Below, piece by piece: positions 22,870 to 31,836 of a stretch of DNA of 64,000 bases. Positions within the stretch are counted from its first letter, which is position 1. Each line of letters starts with the position of its first letter. A model generated the notes under the pieces. It was not told where the DNA came from, ran no database searches, and saw nothing but the letters and a program-made list of their open reading frames with translations. The translations under genes and the position numbers were made by a program. Origin of the DNA: Euryodendron excelsum (taxonomy: Eukaryota; Streptophyta; Magnoliopsida; Ericales; Pentaphylacaceae); NCBI GenBank assembly GCA_033060915.1, contig CM065397.1, positions 23,017,001 to 23,081,000 of the forward strand, written 5' to 3'.

Positions 22870-23560
22870 ACTTGGTTTTAGGAAACCTAGGCTTAGGAAA
22901 GATTTGACTCGATTTGGAAGGTTTAGGAGATTAGGAAAGATTGGATTTAGGAAATGTTTGAATTAGGAAAGGTTCAATTCAGGAAAGTTTTGGAATTAGG
23001 AAAGTTTCAACTTAGGAAAGCTTTGAATTTGGAATGCTTCAACTTAGGAAAGTTTTGAATTAAGAAAGTTTCGAATTTAGAAAGTTTTCGAAATAGGAAA
23101 GGTTTTCAAATTAGGAAAGTTTTCAATTTAGGAAATGTTTGAATTAAGAAAGTTTTGAGTTTAGCAAAGTCTTAGATTTGGAAAGATGTTAAAGTTTTGG
23201 AAAGTTTAGAATTTAGAAAGTTTGGAAGTTTAGAAAGATTTAACTTAAGAAAGTTTTGAATTTATGAAACTTTGAATTTGGAAAGATTCGAAATTTAGAA
23301 AGTTTAGGATTTGGAAAGTTTTGAGATTAAGAAAGGTTTGAGTTTAGGAAAGATTTGAAAACTTGGACTTGGAAAGTCAAGATTTGGAAAGGGGTAGAAT
23401 TAGAAAAGGGTTGAATTAGGCAAGATTTGAAAGCTTAATGTTTGAGGAAAGATTTTGAAGTTTTAGGAAAATTTATGGTTTAGGAAGGTAGAAAATTAGG
23501 AGAGAGTTGAATTAAGAAAGGTTTGAATTAGGAAGGGATTGGATTTGGTTTCTAAAAGCA
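22870..23560. repeat. Degenerate 'AGGAAAGTTTTGAATTT' repeat, purine-biased
   Basis: About thirty loosely repeated 18-22-base units (GGAAAG-TT-GAATTTA). The plus strand is strongly purine-rich; C is scarce. The complementary zone is seen at about 38700-39200 in LTR 2 and 54060-54365 in LTR 5. Confidence 0.7.
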
Positions 23561-24226
23561 AAGGTTTGATTTTGTTTCCAAAAACAGAGGACGGAATCTA
23601 GTTTCCTAAACGGAAAGATTGGATTTGGTGTCCTAAAGGGAAGATATGATTTGGCAAGGATTTGGAAAGGGAGATTCTAGAAACCCTAGATTTGAAAAAT
23701 TATAGTTTTGACGTAGAAAATAGGTTTTGGAAACATGTATAGTTTGGATGTAAAAACAAGAGGTTTTAGAAATCTAGGTTTGGGGCAAAGTTTGAAAATC
23801 ATGTTTTTGGAAAGAAAATTAGGGTTTCCTAATTGTGAATTCTAGGGCTTGACTTGGGCTCCAAGGAAAGAGGATTTTTGGAAAGTGTGTTTTTGGAAAC
23901 GAAGGCTTTCTAAAAGGGAATCCTAGGGAGGAGTTTTTGGAAAGTGAATTTGAAGATAGAGTTTTTGGAAAAAGATTTTAAAGAGAAGAAGTTTTTGGAA
24001 AGTGTGTTTTTGGAAACGTAGATTTTAGAAGGAAATCCTAGAGAGGAGTTTCTAGAGAAAAGATTTTGGAAAGAGAGTTTTTGAAAAGATTTTTGGAGAG
24101 AGTTTTTCTAGGAAGGTTTTTGGTAGAAGATTGTTGAAGAGAGTGTTTTGGGAAGTATGTTGAGGAACGTTTTTAGAAAATGGATTTTCGGGAGAGGATT
24201 TTGGAAAGGAGTTGAAAAAGGGAGTT

Positions 24227-24367
24227 TTGAAAATAGATTTTGGGAGGGAGTTTTTGAAAACAATTTTGGAGAGGAGAGTTTTAGGAAATTATGTTGAAAA
24301 TAGATTTTGGGAGGGAGTTTTTGAAAACAATTTTGGAGAGGAGAGTTTTAGGAAATTATGTTGAAAA
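24227..24367. repeat. Perfect 67-bp tandem duplication in LTR 1
   Basis: Two identical 67-base units (24227-24293 and 24294-24360), beginning TTGAAAATAGATTTTGGG, then a few bases of a third. Identity indicates a recent event, after the LTR inserted. Confidence 0.85.
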
Positions 24368-25307
24368 GAGATTTTTAGGAAGAAATGCTTTTTGAAAAGA
24401 GAGTTTTTAGAAGGTGTAAAAACATCTCACTTTCCTAAAACAACTCTAACCATAAGAGGGCTAGAACCACTTTAGAAAAGCGGTTTTGAAAACAACAAGA
24501 TTTGAAAATATGGACCGTATTGGTCACTTTAAATGTAACATTTTCCTAAAGCAATCCTAGCCATAGAAAAGCTAGAATCACCCTAGGATTGTGATTTTGA
24601 AAACATGTTTTGAAAAAGAGATTTTGATGCAATTCTAAAAACAAGTTTGAAAACGATTTTGAAGAACAACTTTGAAAACGGTTTTTGGAAGATGCTAGAT
24701 CATGATATGCACAATGCAATTTTGGGGTCGTGAACATACAAGGCTAAGGCTTCACCATATAATCAAGGGGGCCGGACTCACGTGGTCTTTGGTTAGACTA
24801 GAAGAAAGCCCCCGACATAGTGACTCTCCAATAGCCCAACCCTACACATGGACTGGGAATCCCCTTGTTTCAAGCATGCAAAGAAAGGGGGGGGGGAAAA
24901 GAGATGGGGGATTAAAATAGAGAAAACCCAAGTGGGTTAGGAGAGAGAAGAGAGAGGGGGGAAGTGCAAAAATTTAAATGGAGAACCTACCTTGTATCTT
25001 GTTTATTTTGCGCGCCTTGCTTGTCTTCAATCTTCGGTCTTCGTCTTGATCTTTGTCTTCAATCTTCAAGAGTTGTCTTTAAGCTTTAGGTTGCAGCTCT
25101 TCAAGTCTTCAAAGGAGGGTTGAAGGTTAGTATATGAGTGTATGGGGGTATATAGGAGTGTATAGGAGGCTAGGGTTTAGTGTATGGTGGCTAGGGTTTG
25201 GAAAACCTAAGGAAGCTAGGGTTTAGGAGGTGCTCGAGCTCTGTATATCGGAATATATGATTTTTAGATTGAGTTTGCGAACCCTTTTCACGTTGGAGGA
25301 GGCTCTG

Positions 25308-25316
25308 TATTTATAG
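25308..25316 (-). promoter_or_regulatory. TATA box of LTR 1
   Basis: Minus-strand CTATAAATA, about 15 bases downstream of the palindrome pair and upstream of CAGAGCCTCC. The position is equivalent to 54843-54851 in LTR 5. Confidence 0.75.
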
Positions 25317-25330
25317 AGGTTGGACAACAC

Positions 25331-25391
25331 TGGCGCCTGTTGCAGTGGCGCCAGGCCAATTTTTGGCTTGGCGCCACTACTAGTGGCGCCA
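25331..25391. repeat. Two 23-bp GGCGCC palindromes, 38-bp period (LTR 1)
   Basis: TGGCGCC-N9-GGCGCCA at 25331-25353 and 25369-25391, exactly 38 bases apart; the second is a near-perfect palindrome with centre ACTACTAGT. They are directly upstream of the LTR TATA box. Confidence 0.9.
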
Positions 25392-26343
25392 GCCAATTAG
25401 GAAATTTTTAAGGCCGGCAAGCAACATATCTTTGACTAGATTTGGGCGCCTGTACTAGTGACTACCATGCAATTTTTAGCCTGGCTTCACTAGGAGTGAC
25501 TCCGAAAAGTCCGGGAATGATTTGAAGAAGTCGGGAATAACCCGGGAGGCCGAAAAGGAGCAAGAACACTTAAAATAGTGTCCTGGAGGTATTTGACTTG
25601 AGAAATGAGGTTAAGATGGGTCGGAGAGGTTGACTGGGCCTTTAGGGGCAAAACGGTCAATCGGACCGGGAAACTACCAGGACAGACTCGGACTGTCCCA
25701 GAAGAAGACTTGGGATCTGGAAACACTATTTAGAATGTTCCCAAAGGTTGCCGGTTTGATACCCAGAGCCGGTGTGGTCGGAAAAGGTGACCGGCCCACT
25801 AGGGGCAAAACGGTCATTTTGCACCGGGTTTGCCGGAACTGACTTGGAATGATCCGGAAAGGTAAAAGGAGGTTGAGAACACTATAAAAAGTAGTCTCAT
25901 GAGGTTACCGGTTTGATACCCAGAGCCGGCATGGTCGAAAAAGAAAATCGGCCTACCAGGAGGTTACCGGTCATTTTTACCGAGTTTGCCGAAGCTGACT
26001 CGGAATGGTCCGGAAAGGTAAAGGAAGGTTGAGAATACTATATGAAGTAATCTCAGAGGGTTACCGGTTTGATACTCAGAGCCGGTGTGGTTCCCGGGGC
26101 ATTCGGATGCCTAGGGGCAAAATGGTCATCTTGACCGGAAAGTCTCGAAAAAGGCCCAAAGGGCAGTTTGGTCATTTTTCACCGAAGCGGGCTAACAAAC
26201 ACTGGTGTTGGCCTGGGTTTTGAGTGTTTTCGCCACTCTAACGGCGGTCATCGTGACACAGGGGTTTGTTGGCAATTCCCTATATCAACCTATTTGTGAG
26301 TATTTCCGCTACTCTAACAGTTTTGTGAGTAGTTTCGCTACTC

Positions 26344-26880
26344 GGACCGTCTCAAGGAATAAACTGTCTCGAGAGAGGGATTGGAAAGGGGACTTATCGT
26401 CTCCGAAAAGACGTGCCTGAGTTGGAACCGTCTCGAGGAATAAACTGTCTCGAGAGAGGGATTAGAAGGGGGTCTTACCGTCTTCGAAAAGACATGCTTG
26501 GATTAGAACCATCTCGAGGAATAAACTGTCTCGAGAGAGGGATTGGAAAGGGGACTTATCGTCTCCGAAGAGACGTGCCTGAGTTGGAACCGTCTCAAGG
26601 AATAAACTGCCTCGAGAGAGGGATTGGAAAGGGGTCTTACCGTCTCCGAGGAGACGTGCCTGGATTGGAACCGTCTCGAGGAATAAACTGTCCCGAGAGA
26701 GGGATTGGAAAGGGGATTTATCGTCTCCGAAGGGACGCGATTGGAGTGGAACCGTCTCGAGGAATAAACTGTCTCAAGAGAGAGATTGGAAAGGGGACTT
26801 ATCGTCTCCGAGGAGACGTGCCTGGATTGGAACCGTCTCGAGGAATAAACTGTCTCGAGAGTGGGATTGGAATTGGAATA
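26344..26880. repeat. 81-bp minisatellite, about 7 units (LTR 1)
   Basis: Units start at about 26344, 26425, 26506, 26587, 26668, 26749 and 26830, each beginning GAACCGTCTCGAGGAATAAA and containing CTGTCTCGAGAGAGGGATTG and CGTCTCCGAAAAGACG (a small palindrome). Because 81 is a multiple of 3 the array stays open as a 27-residue repeat in one plus-strand frame. The same array occurs in LTR 5. Confidence 0.9.
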
Positions 26881-27070
26881 AGAAAGGACAATGCCCCTAA
26901 GGGCATTTTGGATATTTTGCCTCTATTTGGGCCTGGTGGGCCCGCGAGGCGATGGACAGATGGGATTTGGACTTAGAAAGTTGGTTTCGATAGGAATATG
27001 CCCACAATGACTTGAAAACAAGTTTGGATGGAGTGTAGACTACCGAGCAGTAAAAAATGGGGTGCTTACA

Positions 27071-27159
27071 ATTATATTATGTTGTCTAGACCAAGCATGT
27101 TCTTGATGATTTGAAAGCCTAATTTCCTCTTGATAAATTTTGATTGTCTCATCTGTAGG
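27071..27159. other. Junction stretch between element 1 LTR and TNP2 remainder
   Basis: About 90 bases directly after the LTR end (ATTATATTATGTTGTC...). It should encode the TNP2 segment before PLGMLKG but I cannot align it confidently; it is probably decayed. Confidence 0.4.
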
Positions 27160-28490
27160 CCACTTGGGATGTTAAAAGGGTTTATTGCGAATAAAGCTCT
27201 TCCAGAAGGTTCAATTGCAGAGGTGTACCTTTCCAAAGAATGTACTACTTTCTGTTCTAGGTATCTTGACGGAATAGAAATTGTTTTCAACTGAGAGAAA
27301 AGGAACGATGATGGCAGTGAGTGTCGTCTTGGGTTAGTAGTATTTTCTCAAACTGCCTGTCCGTTTGGCTTGATTGCGAGGACACTAGATGTGCCCACTA
27401 CAGAATGTGAAATGACACACTGATTTATCTTATTCAATTGTTCAGAAGTGGAACCTTATCTACAGTACGTTTTCTTTAACGTTCTTAATTTCATTTCTTG
27501 ATTATATTTATGTATTCATAATTAAGAAAGTGTATTGATCGAGTAGGACACAATAGTTTTCTTGGAAATAGAAATGCGGAATACATCAAAAAGCAACAAC
27601 AAAAAGAAATTTCAAATTGGTTCAAACAAGAAGTAAGTCCTAGTTAATTGTGCACATCAAGATAATGATATACTAAAATTAACATTATATACTTTGTCTG
27701 TGTAGGTGAATCAATTGAGAAAAGACAAAGCCCCAGAAGCAACAGATGAATTATGGTCATTGGCCAACGGTCTGGGTCCAATAGTAAGGAATATTTAGGG
27801 TATATTTGTAATAAAATGCGATTTCATACTGTCGACCGCGACAGTCGCTATAAAAGTCAAAATAGTGGTGTGGTAGTGGAAGGAAATCACCCAAGCGGGT
27901 TAACGAATTTTTATGGTAAATTGATCAAAGTGTGAGAAATGACGTATTTGTTTGAATATCGAGTTATTTTGTTCTAATGTGAATGGTTCAATACTGGTAC
28001 CAACAAGACTTGTTAGATGGATGAACATGCCATAAGTATTGATGTCAAAACTAGATGGTACAAGAATGATCCATTTGTGTTACCAAATTAAGTCCAACAA
28101 GTTTTCTATGTCAATGATACTAAGTATAAGACATCAATGAAGGAAGATTGGAAAGTTGTAAAATGATTCCAACATCGAGGAATATGGGATGTGCTAGAGA
28201 AAGATGATATAGATAAAACAGATTATCCCGTTGATGTGTTCTAATAAGAAACGAGCACCGAGATTACACCAATTATCCTTGAAGATCCCATTACCAATGA
28301 TTTGCTTATGACTGATATTGATCCAGAAGTTATTAGCGAAGAGGCAATTTTACAATCTAAGATTTAATAAGCAGAAGATGGTGAAGAAGAAGCATTCTGT
28401 CATGATCAGGAAGATGAACTACCAAGGAACCCAAATGATGAAGAAGAGTTTGATGACTTTGACGTAAACCTTGCATAGAACCGAGATGAT
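27160..28490 (+). pseudogene. TNP2-type transposase, C-terminal part with DUF4216-like region
   Basis: After the inserted element the plus strand resumes with PLGMLKGFIANKALPEGSIA and ECTTFCSRYLDGIEIVFN, the next conserved TNP2 block. Further on, 27750-28110 reads YLGYICNKMRFHTVDRDSRY, QNSGVVVEG, YGKLIKV and NDPFVLPN...QQVFYVNDTK, which matches the DUF4216-type C-terminal region of CACTA transposases. An acidic tail (EEEAFCHDQEDELP, DEEEFDDFDV) follows to 28490. Roughly 40-60 residues between CKFEKIFP and PLGMLKG are missing, so DNA was lost at the insertion. Stops occur within this part as well. Confidence 0.88.
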
Positions 28491-28514
28491 GTGACAGTGA
28501 ATGCATGTGGAAGC

Positions 28515-29213
28515 ACAATGGATTCCGTGATCACCTACATTCGAGACGGTCACTTACCTCCTCCAGCACCTCCTCCTGCTTCTCAGTGATTTTGTGCTAA
28601 AAAGGAGGAGGTTAGCTTGGTGATTATTTTTTAAGGTGGTAGCTTGGTTGTGTGGTGGTGGTAGTGTGGTTGGTTGTTTTGATCTTTTTAGTTTAAGTTA
28701 TGTTGTTGGACGGATTTGTTTTGGACCATTTGGTTTGGATGATATATTATGGTTTGAATGATGATCCATGTTTCTTTTGTGGTATATTTTGGGATTGTAA
28801 ATATGTTAATTGAACATGTTTGTATTTTGTTGGATTGTATTCACTTTGTTAACCAGTTAAGTAAACTGGTTATTTTGGGGGAGAGAGTTTCAATATAGAG
28901 GGAGATATTTTATTCTCTCACAAAATGGAGTGCGCCATCACAGGATAATAGTGCACTAATAACACAGAGAGCTCAATGGATGAAATCAATAAATGCGTGA
29001 TCGTGGCCTAATAGCACTCTAATAGCACAGAGAAGAATTCGTCCAGTTCAATATGGGAGCGTGCCATCGCGCAACTGATTGTGCTATCGCGCGCTATAAC
29101 AATTTATGTAATTTGTGAATTTGAGCCATTTTTCATTTGTTTTTGCTGAAATTAATAGCCATGTGGGCTTAATTATTTGAATTATAGTATACCAATTGAA
29201 TGCATATGGGATA
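28515..29213 (+). repeat. Direct repeat, copy 2 (downstream of TNP2)
   Basis: Repeats the end of the first ORF (DSVITYIRDGHLPPPAPPPA, then stop) directly behind the acidic C-terminus of TNP2, and continues through the GC-rich motif cluster (28930-29095) to GAATGCATATGGGATAC. The TNP2 unit is therefore flanked by direct repeats of this segment. Confidence 0.8.
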
Positions 29214-29759
29214 CGTTTGCCTTAAGTTACTCCAAAGTTGCAAGTTACTTCATTTTATTCGACTTCTTATAGCATCAAACTGAATATTTGAATTGGTGAT
29301 TGGGATGAGAGTCATATGGATGTCAATCTTGAATCTATGTTTGCACTTTGCATAGTTGCGAAACTTGAGACACAAGAGGATTACTTTCCATATGCATACT
29401 GTAAGAAGCCCAACCTTACCTGGAAACTTATTTGCTGCTCGTTAATGAGAAAGATATATGATTGAGAGTTGAAATGTTTTATTGGAATTAGAGAAAAAGG
29501 TTTGATAGTTAAATTCATAAACGAGGTCATAGGATAGTTGTATTTTCTCAATATCCGATTGCTAAATGAAAAAGGATAGCAAGGGCCAAAAAAGTGAAAT
29601 AATTTTCTCTAGTGAGAATATAAAAACCAAATTAAGAACCAAACAATAAACAATATCAAAATTATGAAAAATTTCCAAAAAAGCAGTAACGTGTTTTGAT
29701 TTTACCATAGAATGACACGTGCTTCTACTTTTTTTTTTTTCCATTACCTCTTCCTTTTA
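29214..29759. other. CACTA 3' region, no gene seen
   Basis: AT-rich, between the direct repeat and the right subterminal array. No domain in any frame. Confidence 0.5.
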
Positions 29760-30031
29760 GTAGCACAAAATAAATTTTCATCAAATTTTATATTGCAACT
29801 AAACTTTAGTCGCAAATGTTAAACATTTGGCAACAATAAAAAGCTTAGTCACCTAATGTTCAATTTTTGGCAACAATGCATCAAGTTAGTTGCCGAAAGC
29901 TATAACTATCGGCCACTAAAAAGCCATGGTCACTAAAATGTTAATAATAGTGACCAAATTATTATTCAGTTGCTAGACATGTAACTATTAGTGACTACCC
30001 ACAATATGGTCGCCACAATTAGTTGCGAAAT
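29760..30031. repeat. CACTA right subterminal repeat region
   Basis: The same GCAACTAA / TTAGTCGC / GGCAACAAT words as in the left end, repeated about ten times. The left and right arrays share word types, supporting that both ends belong to one element. Confidence 0.75.
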
Positions 30032-30049
30032 GTGTTTTTTCTTGTAGTG
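30032..30049 (-). repeat. CACTA right terminal inverted repeat
   Basis: The reverse complement of this segment is identical to the left 18 bases. After it the interrupted LTR0 sequence resumes with GGTGAAGC. Confidence 0.95.
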
Positions 30050-31318
30050 GGTGAAGCTTAGCCTTGTATGTTCACGACCCTTCTTGCATTGTGTATATCA
30101 TATTTATAAATGTATTCAAATTTGTTTTCAAACTTGCATCAAATCTTCTTTTTCAAACTAGTTTTCAAAATCACACTCCTAAATTGATTCTAGCCATTCC
30201 ATGGTTAGGGTTGTTTTAGGAAAGTGTTATATTCATTGTGACCATCAAAGTCCATATGTTGGGTGTAAACCCTAATTGTTTTTATCAAAAACCACAATCT
30301 TAAGATGATTCTAGCTATTCCATGGTTAGGGTTGTTTTAGAAAAGTGTGATATTCAATGTGATCATATTAGTCCATATTTCAAATCCTTATTGTTTTCAA
30401 AATCACAACTCTAGAATGGTTCTAACCTTTTCATGGTTAGAATCATTTTAGGAAAGTGAGATATTTGTAAAAGTCCATATCCAAACCCCTTTCCTAAAAA
30501 TTGTTTTCAAAATCTCTTTCTTAAAAACTCCTTTGAAAAGTCTATTTTCTAAAAACTCTTTTTCAAAGATCTCCTTTCCAAAAACTCTTTTCTTTGGAGT
30601 CCAAGTAAAGCCCTAGAATCTATGGTTAGAAAACCCTAGTTCCCTTTTCTAAAAATTGTGTCTTCCTATTTTGCTTCAAACCATAGGTTTCCAAAAATTA
30701 TTTTTTACATCAAATCTTCAATCTCCAAAACCTCTTTTTTTACACCAAATCATAGATTTCTAAAACTCAATCTTTTCAATTTCATGTCAAATCAAATCTT
30801 CCCCTTTAGGAAACAAAATCCAATCTTCCAATTTAGGAAATCAAATCTAATCTTCCAAACTAAGAAACTAAATCAAATCCTCTAATTTTGGAAACAAAAT
30901 CAAATCATTCATTTTTGAAAATAAAAATCTAATTTTCTACTTTAGGAGATAGGAATCAAATCTTTCCTAAAATTCAAACCTTTCCTAAGTATAAACTTTC
31001 AAATCTTTCTAAAATTAATACTTTCTAAATTCAAATCTTTCCAAAAGTTGCCAAATAACCTATTTTCTTAAAAACCCTATCTTGGGAAAGTTTTCAAAAC
31101 CCTCTTTAAAAACCCTAAGTGTAATAATTGGATTGCACTTAGTTCTAGGTGACCTAACTCACCTTAATCGAGTTAGGTGGCAACTCCAAACTTTTTTTGA
31201 AAGCCCTTAATCAAATCAATTTCAAGTTCAAACTTAGTGACACTCATCCTTCTAGGAGGATGAGTTCTAATGAGAGAGCACTGTGTTTTTCTTGAGTGCG
31301 AAACATCAGGGCGCGACA
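30050..31318 (+). repeat. Ogre-like LTR0, right fragment
   Basis: Resumes with GGTGAAGCTTAGCCTTGTAT exactly where 8900 stopped, runs through the pyrimidine-rich 'TTTCCTAAAA' zone and ends GTGCGAAACATCAGGGCGCGACA, the family LTR terminus. It should be followed by a primer site if it were a 5' LTR; instead gag of element 3 in the opposite direction follows, so it is a solo LTR or a 3' LTR. Confidence 0.85.
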
Positions 31319-31836
31319 GCCGCTTGATTCCCAGCATATAGCCATAAATGAGCTTTGGGATCTCTACTACCATCGTATTTTTGGAAATAAGACATTTTGA
31401 ATTTTGGAGGTCGTGGGTGATTGGGGAAGAAGCACAATTTGTCATAAGATGTTCCACTAAAAGCTTCATGGCCATGTAGGTTACACAAGGATTCTTCCAA
31501 TCCCTGTATTTTCAGATTGAGGGGATCTTGGTTCTCCTTCTTCTTAGCAACTCTTAAAAGGATATTTTCAGGGTTGTCTTCTTCATCTTCTTTGACAAGC
31601 ACTGTCTTTGGAACCTCTTTGTTTTTACCACTGGTGTTAGTACGCAGTGTGACCCTAGCCGAGGAGCCCATAGTTTCTTTAGGGGGAGATGTTGAGGTCA
31701 AAGGAGCAAGAGCGGGTCTTTTAGAGGTTACCATTTGCATGAGTTTGAACATCTCATCTACTTTGGCCTTCATTTCATTGACTTCCTCTCGAGTTACTGG
31801 GCTGCTGGCTACAGATGCATTTGGTTATGTTGCCAT
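31319..31836 (-). pseudogene. Gag of element 3, N-terminal part with start of capsid domain
   Basis: Start at 31836 with a stop at codon 4 (MAT-stop-PNASVASSPVTREEV). It then reads EMKAKVDEMFKLMQMV, an acidic linker (VKEDEEDNPENILLRVAKKK), LNLKIQGLEESLCNLHGHEA and PPKFKMSYFQKYDGSRDPKA, the beginning of the Ogre/Tat Gag capsid core, closely matching element 5 gag. The frame is cut after HLWLYAGNQAA by the LTR0 terminus. Confidence 0.85.

Larger units (their letters stand above)
19690..27070 (-). mobile_element. Ogre/Tat-like LTR element 1, truncated inside gag
   Basis: From right to left: full 5' LTR, tRNA-Arg-type primer site, leader, and the first about 740 bases of a gag-like frame, which ends abruptly at about 19690 against TNP2 sequence. 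The 3' half (rest of gag, any antisense gene, 3' LTR) is absent. LTR length, primer site and gag style match elements 2, 3 and 5. It is inserted in the TNP2 gene of the CACTA, so it is younger than the CACTA. Confidence 0.88.
21903..27070 (-). repeat. 5' LTR of element 1 (5168 bp)
   Basis: Minus strand starts TGTAAGCACCCCATTTTT and ends CTAGGCGCGACA. U3 (right part) holds the 81-bp minisatellite, repeated 'GGGGCAAAACGGTCATTTT' blocks, the GGCGCC palindromes and a TATA box. Left of these (R/U5) are a 'CTTGAAACAAGGGG' block and a 1.5-kb strand-asymmetric zone. The length matches Ogre-type LTRs. Confidence 0.9.
8901..30049 (+). mobile_element. CACTA (En/Spm) DNA transposon carrying a nested Ogre-like element
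   Basis: Both ends carry the same 18-bp inverted repeat, CACTACAAGAAAAAACAC, and each is followed inward by arrays of short TTAGTTGC/GCAACTAA-type subterminal words. Inside are a minus-strand Transposase_24-like gene, a plus-strand transposon ORF and a TNP2 transposase gene on the plus strand. TNP2 is interrupted by element 1 (19690-27070). Removing that insert leaves about 13.8 kb, a normal size for an autonomous CACTA. It is inserted in LTR0: rejoining 8900 to 30050 restores GATTATGTGGTGAAGC, as in the intact LTR at about 37665. No 3-bp target duplication is visible (TGT left, GGT right). Confidence 0.93.

Noticed and set aside
26344..26880. CRISPR-like array
   Set aside because: Plant context, units are contiguous 81-bp tandem repeats without unique spacers.
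26413..26976. 187-residue open frame with regular 27-residue repeats
   Set aside because: It lies in U3 of LTR 1 and follows exactly the 81-bp minisatellite; openness is a consequence of the period. No domain, and the matching LTR 5 array is broken in this frame.
27072..27290. 72-residue minus-strand frame
   Set aside because: It is the shadow of TNP2, which reads on the plus strand as ALPEGSIAEVYLSKE and CTTFCSRYLDG.
30658..30885. 75-residue plus-strand frame
   Set aside because: Low-complexity Phe/Ser/Lys/Asn sequence from the pyrimidine-rich LTR zone.
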